Source: Bacteroidales bacterium UBA6828 (GTDB lineage: Bacteria; Bacteroidota; Bacteroidia; Bacteroidales; Paludibacteraceae). Taken from it: a stretch of DNA of 34,369 bases. Every line of letters starts with the position of its first letter. Position 1 is the first letter of the stretch. Shown here in pieces: positions 7,755 through 16,135 of this stretch. The position numbers and the translations under genes are program-made. The notes below the pieces were generated by a model. That model saw only the letters and a program-made list of their open reading frames with translations. It made no database searches and had not been told where the DNA came from. The DNA lies in assembly GCA_002452095.1 (NCBI GenBank), contig DKEG01000013.1:13602-47970 (forward strand), written 5' to 3'.

Positions 7755-9152
7755 TTAGAATTCTGCGGTTTTCGGAGTACGGGGGAAGGGGATGACATCG
7801 CGGATATTCTGCATACCCGTAACGAAGAGCATCAGTCGCTCGAAGCCCAGTCCGAAACCGGCATGCGGTGCGGCACCGAAACGGCGTGTATCGAGATACC
7901 ACCACATATCCTTCATCGGGATCTGGCGGCGTTCGATCTCCGCGTTCAGTTTATCGAGGCTCTCCTCACGCACCGAACCGCCGATGATCTCGCCTATCTG
8001 CGGGAACAGCACATCGGTACCTTGTACGGTCTTGCCGTCCTCGTTGATCTTCATATAGAATGCCTTGATATCCTTGGGGTAGTCTGTCATAATGACGGGT
8101 TTGCCGAAATGTTCCTCTACCAGGAAACGCTCGTGCTCGGAGCAGAGGTCGTCGCCCCAGTTGCAAGGAAACTCGAATTTCTTGCCGTTCTTCATTGCCT
8201 CTTGCAGGATATTGACACCCTCGGTGTAGGTCAGACGCACAAACTCGGTGTTGATGACCGATTTGAGGCGGGCAATCAGCCCTTTGTCCACGTATTGATT
8301 GAGGAACTCAAGGTCGTCTTTGCAGTTCTCCAATGCCCAACGGACGCAGTATTTGATGAAATCCTCTTCGAGGTCCATCAGTTCGTCTTTCTGTATGAAA
8401 GCCACTTCGGGTTCGATCATCCAGAACTCTGCCAAGTGGCGCGGAGTGTTGCTGTTCTCGGCGCGGAAGGTAGGACCGAAAGTGTAGATCTTACCGAGTG
8501 CCATAGCCGCCAACTCGCCCTCCAACTGACCGCTAACGGTCAGCGAAGTCTGCTTGCCAAAGAAATCGTCGGAGTAGTCAATCCTGCCATTCTCGTCAAA
8601 CTTCAGGTTGTAGAGGTTCTTGGTGGTTACTTGGAACATCTGCCCTGCACCTTCGCAGTCCGAAGCCGTGATAATCGGAGTATGGAAATAGAAATAGCCG
8701 TGCTCGTGGAAATAGGTATGGATAGCCATAGCCATATTGTGGCGGATACGGAATACCGCCCCGAAAGTGTTGGTACGCGGACGCAGGTGCGCAATGGTAC
8801 GGAGGTACTCCATACTGAGTCCTTTCTTTTGCAACGGATATTTCTCGGGGTCGGCTGTGCCGTAGATCTCCAGACCGGTGAGTTGTATCTCCACTGATTG
8901 TCCTGCCCCCTGGCTCTCTACGAGCGTCCCCGTAGCCGAGATACAAGCACCCGTGGTAACGGGTTTGAGTTGCTCCTCGGAGAACTTGCTCAGGTCTGCC
9001 ACAATCTGAATGTTCTTGATAGTGGAACCGTCGTTGAGGGCGATAAACGATACATTCTTGTTGCCGCGACGGCTTCTGACCCAACCGCGGACATTGATTT
9101 CTGCGCCGAAGTCGGTGCGCTTGAGCGCATCAATGATTACTGTTCTTTGCAT
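7755..9152 (-). CDS. asnS: Asparaginyl-tRNA synthetase
   Basis: A 465-residue class IIb aminoacyl-tRNA synthetase that attaches asparagine to tRNA-Asn. The N-terminal OB-fold anticodon-binding domain holds INVRGWVRSRRGNKNVSFIA in part (about 20-38). Motif 2 is seen as FRAENSNTPRHLAEFWMIEPE in two pieces (FRAENSNTPRHLAE, FWMIEPE; about 216-236) and motif 3 as GFGLGFERL with RDVIPFPRTP at the C terminus. Length and end match bacterial AsnS, and the terminal RTPKTAEF is what is seen in Bacteroidales enzymes. The start ATG gives the expected MQRTVIIDAL. Upstream 95 bp (9153-9247) separate it from dnaB. Confidence 0.97.
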   Translation of the reverse strand: MQRTVIIDALKRTDFGAEINVRGWVRSRRGNKNVSFIALNDGSTIKNIQIVADLSKFSEEQLKPVTTGACISATGTLVESQGAGQSVEIQLTGLEIYGTADPEKYPLQKKGLSMEYLRTIAHLRPRTNTFGAVFRIRHNMAMAIHTYFHEHGYFYFHTPIITASDCEGAGQMFQVTTKNLYNLKFDENGRIDYSDDFFGKQTSLTVSGQLEGELAAMALGKIYTFGPTFRAENSNTPRHLAEFWMIEPEVAFIQKDELMDLEEDFIKYCVRWALENCKDDLEFLNQYVDKGLIARLKSVINTEFVRLTYTEGVNILQEAMKNGKKFEFPCNWGDDLCSEHERFLVEEHFGKPVIMTDYPKDIKAFYMKINEDGKTVQGTDVLFPQIGEIIGGSVREESLDKLNAEIERRQIPMKDMWWYLDTRRFGAAPHAGFGLGFERLMLFVTGMQNIRDVIPFPRTPKTAEF

Positions 9153-9247
9153 TATGTTGTTGTTTTCTATTTACTATATTCGGGTGAGGCTATCCTTATG
9201 GAAAAAGCAAGGAAACCTCATGGAAATTCCTAATTCGTAACTCCTAA

Positions 9248-10807
9248 TTAGAACGGTGCTTCTTCGAAGTCGCCGAGCGAATTGGCATTGGCGGACGCTC
9301 CGTCGGGACTCATACTGTTCATTTTCGACTGGAAACTCTGGTATTCGCCGTCGCCGGATGCCTGTGCGGGCGGTATATCGTAGTCGTCATCGGGGGCGAC
9401 TTCGTCCTCGTTTTGGAACTTCGCGAACTTGGAGCGGAAACGCAGGAACACTTCGTCGGTGGCACCGCTACGATGCTTGGCGATAATGATTTCCGCCAGT
9501 CCGCGCAGGTCTTTGCCCGTCTTCTCGTCGTTGTAGAAGTGGAAGTACTCGGGGCGGTGGATAAAGCAAACCATATCGGCATCCTGCTCTATGGCACCCG
9601 ACTCACGCAAGTCGCTCAACTGCGGTTTCTTGCCCTCATTCCCCTGACGCGCTTCCACACCACGGTTCAACTGGCTGAGGGCGATAATAGGTATATCCAA
9701 TTCCTTGGCAAGCCCTTTCAGGTTGCGGGAGATGATACTGATTTCCTGCTCGCGGCTGCCGAAACTCATACCCTGTGCGTTCATCAGTTGCAGATAGTCG
9801 ATGATGATCATCCGTACATCATGTTCGCGCACGAGTTTGCGCGCTTTGGAGCGCAATTCGAACACAGAGAGCGACGGCGTATCGTCTATGTACAGCGGTG
9901 CACCGTACAATTCGTTGATCTTGGTGTTGAGGCGGGCTTTGTCGTCTTTGGTCAGACGCCCGGTCTTGATCTTGTCGCCCTCTATCTCGCACACGTTCAT
10001 AATCAGACGGTTCACCAACTGCACGTTGGACATCTCGAGCGAGAACATCGCCACGGGAATTTGATAATTGACCACTATGTTCTTTGCCATCGAAAGCACA
10101 AAGGCGGTCTTCCCCATTGCCGGACGGGCGGCGAGGATCACAAGGTCGGATTTCTGCCAACCCGCTGTAACCTTGTCCAGTACACCGAAGCCGGACGGAA
10201 TACCCGATATGTTGCTGTCGTTTTTCTCCGCCTCGGTCATACGGCGCAATGCCTCTGCCACAACAGGGTCGATCTGCGTAACATCACGCTTCTGCGCACG
10301 CTGCCCGATTTCGAACACGCCCGCTTCGGCCTTATTCAGTAGTTCTTCGATGTCCTGCGTCTCGTCGTATCCAGCCTCCTCTATCTCGGCGGCAAGGTGT
10401 ATGAGGTCGCGGGCGGTGGCTTTCTGGGCAATGATCTGCGCATGGTAGCGCAGGTGGGCGGTGGAAGCCACACGGCGGGTGAGTTCGGTCAGGTTGTACA
10501 GCCCGCCTGCCTCCTCCAGAGTACCCATACTCTTCAGTTTCTCCGCCACCGACAGCGAATCAATCGGCTGGTCTTTGGCTGCCAAGGCGCGTATCGCCTC
10601 AAAGATGATACGGTTCTGGTCTTTGTAGAATGATTCGGGCGTGAGCAGATCGGCTACGGTACCATAAGCCTCTTTCTCAATCATCAGTGCACCCAGTACC
10701 GAGTCCTCCAGTTCGGGGGCTTGGGGGGGCAACTTGCCCATTTCGTTTGCACCTACTTTCGGGGTGGAGTTGCTTCGGTGACGTGTATTTTTAGTGGTTT
10801 CTGCCAT
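9248..10807 (-). CDS. dnaB: Replicative DNA helicase DnaB
   Basis: A 519-residue hexameric helicase that unwinds DNA ahead of the replication fork. The N-terminal domain (about residues 30-130: PQAPELEDSVLGALMIEKEA) is followed by the RecA-like ATPase with Walker A ARPAMGKT (227-234), Walker B MIIIDYLQLM, and the arginine-finger region QLNRGVEAR. The first 25 residues and the last 50 are low-complexity tails. The start overlaps the end of meaB by 17 bp in a different frame, pointing to translational coupling in one transcript. Confidence 0.97.
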   Translation of the reverse strand: MAETTKNTRHRSNSTPKVGANEMGKLPPQAPELEDSVLGALMIEKEAYGTVADLLTPESFYKDQNRIIFEAIRALAAKDQPIDSLSVAEKLKSMGTLEEAGGLYNLTELTRRVASTAHLRYHAQIIAQKATARDLIHLAAEIEEAGYDETQDIEELLNKAEAGVFEIGQRAQKRDVTQIDPVVAEALRRMTEAEKNDSNISGIPSGFGVLDKVTAGWQKSDLVILAARPAMGKTAFVLSMAKNIVVNYQIPVAMFSLEMSNVQLVNRLIMNVCEIEGDKIKTGRLTKDDKARLNTKINELYGAPLYIDDTPSLSVFELRSKARKLVREHDVRMIIIDYLQLMNAQGMSFGSREQEISIISRNLKGLAKELDIPIIALSQLNRGVEARQGNEGKKPQLSDLRESGAIEQDADMVCFIHRPEYFHFYNDEKTGKDLRGLAEIIIAKHRSGATDEVFLRFRSKFAKFQNEDEVAPDDDYDIPPAQASGDGEYQSFQSKMNSMSPDGASANANSLGDFEEAPF

Positions 10808-11879
10808 ATTCTGTCAGTAGGTTGTGTGCAGCGACAAAACTGCTTATCTCATTGTTCAATACTTGTTTTTCTGCCTGTTCGATAAACCGCTCCATACGTT
10901 CGTTTTTGTAGAAGCCGTCCAACAGGGCTTGGTTGATGGTCTCGTACATCCAGTATTTAGCCTGCTCGGTGCGGTGGCGGTCAAAATAGCCGTTTTTGCG
11001 GACAAAAGCGATATACTCTTCGATATTCTTCCACACTTCCGCTACGCCCGTATGCTCCACCGAGGAGCAGCATATCGCATCGGGTTTCCAGCCCGACTCC
11101 GAGGGCGGAAAGAGTGCCAGCGCATTGCGGAAACTTACGCGCGCGGCGCGCGCACGCTCTATATTATTGCCGTCGCATTTGTTGATAGCGATACCGTCCG
11201 CCATCTCCATGATACCGCGCTTGATACCTTGCAGTTCGTCGCCCGTGCCGGTTACCTGCAGGAGCAGGAAATAGTCCACCATCGAGTGGGCGGCTGTCTC
11301 CGATTGCCCGACGCCTACCGTCTCCACCAGTATTGTGTCGAACCCTGCGGCTTCGCATAGCACGATCGTTTCGCGCGTCTTGCGTGCCACACCGCCCAGC
11401 GAACCGGCTGACGGACTGGGACGAATAAACGCATTCGCAGCAGCCGACAATTCGTTCATACGTGTTTTGTCGCCGAGAATACTGCCTTTGCTGCGCTCGC
11501 TTGAGGGGTCAATCGCCAAGACGGCAAGATGTTTGCCCTGCCCGCAGAGTTCGGTGCCAAGTGCCTCGATAAATGTCGATTTGCCAGCCCCCGGTACCCC
11601 CGTGATGCCTACGCGGATAGAGTTTCCCGAATAGGGCAAACACATCTCGATCACTTTCTGTGCGATGGCTTGGTCGGACAAGAGACTGCTCTCGACCAGC
11701 GTTACCGCCTGACCGAGAATGGACGCATCGCCGCGACGGATGCCCTCGAAATACTCTTCGGCACTCAGCGTACGTTTCTTGCGGCGAAAGGTGGCATACG
11801 GATTAACGCTGGGGAGGTTTTCCACCCCCGCATTAACCATCAGACCTTTGTATTGTTGCTCGTTTTCAGGATGATGCAT
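10791..11879 (-). CDS. meaB: MeaB/ArgK-type P-loop GTPase, methylmalonyl-CoA mutase chaperone
   Basis: A 362-residue G3E-family GTPase. Walker A is GVPGAGKS (residues 94-101), switch region DTILVETVGVGQSE, and the guanine-specificity motif NKCDG. MeaB loads and protects adenosylcobalamin in methylmalonyl-CoA mutase, part of the propionate/succinate pathway common in Bacteroidales; the mutase genes are not in this window. The older name ArgK (arginine/ornithine kinase) is not supported by the family biochemistry. The 3' end overlaps dnaB by 17 bp. The upstream DNA is an AT-rich inverted repeat rather than a clear promoter. Confidence 0.93.
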   Translation of the reverse strand: MHHPENEQQYKGLMVNAGVENLPSVNPYATFRRKKRTLSAEEYFEGIRRGDASILGQAVTLVESSLLSDQAIAQKVIEMCLPYSGNSIRVGITGVPGAGKSTFIEALGTELCGQGKHLAVLAIDPSSERSKGSILGDKTRMNELSAAANAFIRPSPSAGSLGGVARKTRETIVLCEAAGFDTILVETVGVGQSETAAHSMVDYFLLLQVTGTGDELQGIKRGIMEMADGIAINKCDGNNIERARAARVSFRNALALFPPSESGWKPDAICCSSVEHTGVAEVWKNIEEYIAFVRKNGYFDRHRTEQAKYWMYETINQALLDGFYKNERMERFIEQAEKQVLNNEISSFVAAHNLLTEYGRNH

Positions 11880-11898
11880 AGTTTAATTGACAATTTGT

Positions 11899-11955
11899 AA
11901 TTTGTAATGTGTAATTTGTTACATAAACGTTCTGACTAATGACACATTACAAATT
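11899..11955. repeat. AT-rich inverted repeat between meaB and the DUF1573 gene
   Basis: AATTTGTAATGTGT (11899-11912) and ACACATTACAAATT (11942-11955) are perfect 14-bp inverted arms around a 29-nt loop. Further copies of AATTTGTAA-like words flank the arms on both sides. This could fold as a weak terminator for the DUF1573 transcript, or be one of the AATTTGTAATTTGTAA-type dispersed intergenic repeats common in Bacteroidota. Confidence 0.7.
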
Positions 11956-11967
11956 AAAAATTACAAA

Positions 11968-13062
11968 TTATTTTACCGTCCACGTCAGGTTTACGGTGTG
12001 GCGCGGGTGGTTCGGGTCGTTGGTGATGACCAGAATCTGGCGTGCATACTTGCCCGCTTCCATCGGTTTGCCATCCTGCAATGTATTGATGTCCACTTTG
12101 ATGGTTGCGGCTTTCGGACTGGCTTTTACCGATTTCGGTGCTGTGCAGACCACGTTCTCGTCGCTGCTGTACACGCGGCGAATAGCCAGCGCGTTGGTGC
12201 CACCATTCTTGATGCTGATGGTGCCTTTCAGGTGCTTGCCTGCAGCCACGGTACCGAGGTCAAACTGGGTATCCATTTCCATAATAGGGGCATTCTGACG
12301 CTCTGCCGGAGTCAGGGTAGAGAAGTCTTCCACTACATCGGCACGGAGTGTAATCATATACTCATCGGTGTGTTGTTGCTTGCCGTTCACTACCACGTAG
12401 GCGTAGAGAGTGGTAGGACCGTAGTTCTTGCAAACTTTCGAATCGAAGATAAACACCAGTTTGCCGGTTTGTGTGGCTTTCACAGGGCTGAGCGTCACTT
12501 GCGACAGCAGGTAGTTGTCCTGGTCGCGGGTTGCCAATTCCACAGTGAGGTCCTGTTGGGTAAGGTTGGCATACTCAATCTCGCGGGTAACGCTTTCGCC
12601 TTTCTTGATGGTGCCGAAATTGATGGTCTTCGATTTGAGACTCAGTTCGCCCATCTTTACGGCATACTGGTTGATCGGTTTGGCAGGTTTCGGAATCACC
12701 TCACCTTTTATATACAGGCGCTGGGTCGCAGTTGTGGCATTGGAGGTAATGGTGATAGTCTTTTGGAAGCGTCCGGGGCGGCCGTTAGGGTTGTAGGTAA
12801 CGGTTATCTCACCGTTCTGCCCGGGCTCTATCGGTTCGCGTGTCCATTTGGGCGTGGTGCAACCGCAACTGGCACGCACATTGCTCAATACCAGCGGTTC
12901 CATACCTTCGTTTTTGAATTTGAAAACCGTAGTAACGCGACCGTCTGCCTCGTTAATCTTGCCAAAGTCGTGCTCTGTCTTCTCAAATGTGATGACCGGT
13001 TGTTGTGCCATCATGGCTACTGCCACCAGAGCCATAGAGAGAGTTGCAAAAATCTTTTTCAT
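11968..13062 (-). CDS. Secreted DUF1573 domain protein
   Basis: A 364-residue protein with a signal peptide (cut near AMMAQ). The first DUF1573 module lies at about residues 20-125: FEKTEHDFGKINEADG, then SCGCTTPKW and a YNPNGRPGRFQKTITI stretch, the classic HDFG ... SCGCT ... G-F-x-K-x-I pattern of this Ig-like (ASPM/SPD-2/Hydin-like) domain. A second similar unit begins near residue 140 (TINFGTIKKGESV) and a third near 265 (FDLGTVAAGKHLKGTI). DUF1573 proteins of Bacteroidota are periplasmic or surface proteins of unknown role. I saw no clear promoter in the 467-bp upstream gap. Confidence 0.9.
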   Translation of the reverse strand: MKKIFATLSMALVAVAMMAQQPVITFEKTEHDFGKINEADGRVTTVFKFKNEGMEPLVLSNVRASCGCTTPKWTREPIEPGQNGEITVTYNPNGRPGRFQKTITITSNATTATQRLYIKGEVIPKPAKPINQYAVKMGELSLKSKTINFGTIKKGESVTREIEYANLTQQDLTVELATRDQDNYLLSQVTLSPVKATQTGKLVFIFDSKVCKNYGPTTLYAYVVVNGKQQHTDEYMITLRADVVEDFSTLTPAERQNAPIMEMDTQFDLGTVAAGKHLKGTISIKNGGTNALAIRRVYSSDENVVCTAPKSVKASPKAATIKVDINTLQDGKPMEAGKYARQILVITNDPNHPRHTVNLTWTVK

Positions 13063-13529
13063 ATCACTATGTCGTTTGTTTTGTTAAATTTGCTTTATCT
13101 TTTCGGGGAGCAAACCCTTTCTATCATAAGCGCATCCTATAACCATCCATCTACGTTTCCTATATGGATAATAGGGTGCTTGTTTTTATCAATAATTAAC
13201 CATATTTCCCGCCGTAGGCGAATACGATTTATGGCAATTTATAGATGTAAAGTCAAAGATGTACTTAACGTCATTTCAATATAATTTTAGCATATAAAAT
13301 TTATGGTTAATTTGTGGTAATACGGCGTAGCCGTCCGTTCAATATAGCCTCGATAATGCCGATTTGTGTTTACTATTGTAGTGTTTACCATATCGTTATT
13401 TGTTGTTTAATAGTTGTTGTCAGTTGTTGACCGACAAAGTCCCCTTCTTTCATTCTTTATTTTGAACTCACGTTACTTGGATTTCTTGCCCGCCAGGGCA
13501 AAGGAATCTCATCTCGAAACTTACGATAA
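13063..13529. other. 467-bp gene-free region between the DUF1573 gene and the (p)ppGpp synthetase gene
   Basis: No credible ORF on either strand. It must hold the DUF1573 promoter, but no good CAAAnnTA (-7 on the minus strand) with CAAA 20 bp beyond was found. Small hairpins are present: TTGCCC/GGGCAA (13486-13491/13496-13501, 4-nt loop) and ACGGC/GCCGT around 13321-13335. The segment 13460-13525 has the look of a dispersed REP-like element, but this cannot be tested with a single copy. Confidence 0.6.
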
Positions 13530-15782
13530 TCAACCGTTATTGGTCTCTATCCGTTTCACCACTTTGATCTCCTCTATCTTTTTGAGGGCTTGGAACAGGT
13601 CTTGCAGTTCCTTGCGGTCATAGACATAGAGTTCCAGTTCGCCCTTGAAAATACCGTCATCGGCTGCCACTTGCATAGAGCGTATGTTGATGTGGAACTC
13701 CTCGGTGATGATCGTCAGCACATGGATAAACACGCCGAACTTGTCAATGCCCTGTATCTCAATCGTTTCGACGAAAGACTGCACCCTGTGGGTGTTCCAT
13801 GTGGCGGCATAGATGCGTTTGCCTTGCGACGACTTGAGCAGCATCGCCTCGTTGCAGTCGATCTTGTGGATATACATCTTGCCGTCGTCGCCCAGATAGC
13901 CGAGTACCTCGTCGCCGGGGATAGGGTGGCAGCAGTCGGCTAAGATATAATCGTGTCCCAGATTTTCATCCGTCAGGACTATCGTTTGGTGCGATTTGGG
14001 TGCCACCGGTGCCGGTGTCTGCGGCTGCTGCAGAGCGGGTTGCGGTTTGTCTTTCTCCTTGTCTGCCGACGAGAAGGGGTTGAGACGCGCCCAAAAACCC
14101 CTCTTCGGAAAGATAATCTGCTGCATATCGTCCAGGCGTATCACTCCCTGACCTATTTGCTGATAGAGTTGGCTCGGGCGGGTGAGTTGGTAATGGTTGA
14201 GCATACGCTGTAATGCCATATCCTCGCTGCCTTTCGCCTCCAGCATACCCCACGCATCGTGGAACAGTTTGTCGCCGCGCTTGATGTACTGCCGCTCCTC
14301 GCGGCGGAAATACTCGCGCAGGCACGACTGTGCCTTGGCGGTCGTTACAAAATCCAGCCAGTTCTCCTGCGGATGCTGGCTGCCCGAGGTGAGTATCTCC
14401 ACCTGGTCGCCGCCTTTCAGTACGTAACTGAGCGGCACCAACGTATGGTTCACTTTCGCACCGATACAATGTTCTCCCAACTCGGAGTGGAGTAGAAAGG
14501 CAAAATCGAGTGCGGTCGCCCCTTGAGGCATCGTCTTGATCTCCCCTTTCGGCGTGAAAACAAACACCTCCTGCGCAAACAGGTTCAGTTTGAACGTGTC
14601 GAGAAACTCCATTGCGTCCTTCTCGGGGTGCTCCAGAATCTCCTTTATCTCGCAGAGCCATTTGTCCAATTCCGACTCGTCCGACTCGCCCGTTTTGTAT
14701 TTCCAGTGCGCTGCCAGACCGCGTTCCGCCAGTTCGTGCATACGGTCTGTACGTATCTGCACCTCGATCCACTCGCCGTCCTGCCCCATCACGGTTACGT
14801 GCAACGCCTCGTAGCCGTTGGCTTTCGGCGTGCTGATCCAATCGCGGATACGCTCGGGGTGCGGGCGGTAGATCTCCGTGATAGCGGAGTAGATCATCCA
14901 GCACTGGTCTTTTTCCGACATCGACTCGTTGGGCGTAAACACGATACGCACCGCCAGCAGGTCATACACATCCTCAAACGGTATCTGCTGGGTGGTCATC
15001 TTCTTCCATATCGAATAGACCGATTTGATACGTGCCGTGATGCTGAATCGGTATCCCATTGCCTCCAATTTGGTGCGGATAGGGGCGGAGAATGTCTCAA
15101 ATGTAGCCATCTGGGCGTTCTTGTTCGCCGCCAGTTTGGCTTCTATCTCGGCGTAGGTATCAGGGTGCTCGTATTTGAAACTCAGGTCTTCCAGTTCCGT
15201 TTTGATGGGGAACAGACCCAGGCGGTGTGCCAGCGGGGCATAGATATATTGTGTCTCGCCGGCAATCTTGTACTGCTTGTCTTTGGGCTGTGCGCCGAGG
15301 GTGCGCATATTGTGCAGACGGTCGGCTATCTTTATCAGCACCACACGTATATCATCGGAGATGGTAAGCAGCAGTTTGCGGAAATTCTCCGCCTGCTCGC
15401 TGGCGTGTTCGCCGAATACGCCGCCCGAAATCTTCGTCAGTCCGTCCACTATCTGGGCAATCTTGTCGCCGAAGAGGTTGCGTATATCATCGATGGTATA
15501 GTCGGTGTCTTCCACCACGTCGTGGAGCAGCGCACTGCATATACTGGTGCTGCCCAGACCTATTTCCCGCACACAGATACGCGCCACTGCCAGCGGGTGC
15601 ATGATATACGGCTCGCCACTCAGGCGGCGGACACCTTTGTGTGCCTGCTTGGCAAAATGAAAAGCATGTGTGATTAGTTCCACCTTCTGGCGGTGCATCG
15701 TATGGGCATAATCGTCCAGCAGCGCCTCGAACTCGTGCTGAATCATCTGCTCTTCTTCCTGTGTAAACTCGCTTTCTGTCAT
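13530..15782 (-). CDS. rel: Bifunctional (p)ppGpp synthetase/hydrolase (RelA/SpoT homologue)
   Basis: Long RSH enzyme that makes and degrades (p)ppGpp in the stringent response. The HD hydrolase domain is intact (PYIMHPLAVARI, LLHDVVEDTDY with His-Asp at residues 87-88, KIADRLHNMRTL). The synthetase domain follows (YSIWKKM, DLLAVRIVF, TPKANGYEALH), then a TGS domain (VFVFTPKGEIKTMPQGAT), a basic/Pro-Gln-rich linker and a C-terminal ACT domain (FGVFIHVLTIITEEFHINI). I place the start at 15782 (MTESEFTQEEEQ, 750 residues). A longer reading from 15830 would begin upstream of the transcription start predicted from the promoter at 15800-15831, and its extra 16 residues are unlike the family. Confidence 0.95.
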   Translation of the reverse strand: MTESEFTQEEEQMIQHEFEALLDDYAHTMHRQKVELITHAFHFAKQAHKGVRRLSGEPYIMHPLAVARICVREIGLGSTSICSALLHDVVEDTDYTIDDIRNLFGDKIAQIVDGLTKISGGVFGEHASEQAENFRKLLLTISDDIRVVLIKIADRLHNMRTLGAQPKDKQYKIAGETQYIYAPLAHRLGLFPIKTELEDLSFKYEHPDTYAEIEAKLAANKNAQMATFETFSAPIRTKLEAMGYRFSITARIKSVYSIWKKMTTQQIPFEDVYDLLAVRIVFTPNESMSEKDQCWMIYSAITEIYRPHPERIRDWISTPKANGYEALHVTVMGQDGEWIEVQIRTDRMHELAERGLAAHWKYKTGESDESELDKWLCEIKEILEHPEKDAMEFLDTFKLNLFAQEVFVFTPKGEIKTMPQGATALDFAFLLHSELGEHCIGAKVNHTLVPLSYVLKGGDQVEILTSGSQHPQENWLDFVTTAKAQSCLREYFRREERQYIKRGDKLFHDAWGMLEAKGSEDMALQRMLNHYQLTRPSQLYQQIGQGVIRLDDMQQIIFPKRGFWARLNPFSSADKEKDKPQPALQQPQTPAPVAPKSHQTIVLTDENLGHDYILADCCHPIPGDEVLGYLGDDGKMYIHKIDCNEAMLLKSSQGKRIYAATWNTHRVQSFVETIEIQGIDKFGVFIHVLTIITEEFHINIRSMQVAADDGIFKGELELYVYDRKELQDLFQALKKIEEIKVVKRIETNNG

Positions 15783-15799
15783 TCTACTGAAAAGGTCTG

Positions 15800-15831
15800 C
15801 AAAATTACTAAAACTATTCCATATATGCAAA
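15800..15831 (-). promoter_or_regulatory. Bacteroidota-type promoter for rel
   Basis: On the minus strand TTTG (15831-15828) is followed after exactly 20 bp by TAATTTTG (15807-15800), a full match to TAnnTTTG. The predicted transcription start is near 15793, about 11 nt before the ATG at 15782. This decides the start codon of rel and leaves almost no leader. Confidence 0.8.
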
Positions 15832-15985
15832 CCCGCCTGCGCTTTTTCATTTTTGCTAATCCATTCTTCGTAAAATTCCTATTTGCCTTATTCGTCTTAT
15901 TGGTCTCATTGCCCTACGCCTTGCAAAAAGTGCATTTTGTTAAGATTCCATTGTGCATTGTGCATTATGCATTGTGTATTGAAAA

Positions 15986-16018
15986 GTCAGGTGGATGTCA
16001 GGTGGATGTCAGGTGGAT
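15986..16018. repeat. 11-bp tandem repeat GTCAGGTGGAT, three perfect copies
   Basis: Copies at 15986-15996, 15997-16007 and 16008-16018 are identical. The array lies between the divergent promoters of rel and the amidase gene. Just before it (about 15950-15980) is a looser run of TGCATTGTGCATTATGCATTG words. Nothing else recognisable fills the 15832-16076 stretch. Confidence 0.9.
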
Positions 16019-16076
16019 AGCGGGTGCTTGCCGCTCTCTCGAAATGTGTCAAATTTTAAGATACCCCGCCAAACAC

Positions 16077-16107
16077 TTGGAAATTCGAAAAAAATGCAGT
16101 AACTTTG
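16077..16107 (+). promoter_or_regulatory. Promoter for the amidase-MCE pair
   Basis: TAACTTTG (16100-16107) is a perfect -7 box. TTGG at 16077-16080, 19 bp upstream, is a 3-of-4 match to the -33 box. The predicted start of transcription is near 16113-16115, which argues against the GTG at 16118 and for ATG 16136 as the amidase start. Confidence 0.65.
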
Positions 16108-16135
16108 CAGCAAATTTGTGGCAAATTCGACCGGT

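Noticed and set aside
7722..8897. 391-residue plus-strand ORF opposite asnS
   Set aside because: It is the antisense frame of a clear synthetase gene and has no family features; long antisense frames occur opposite several high-GC genes here.
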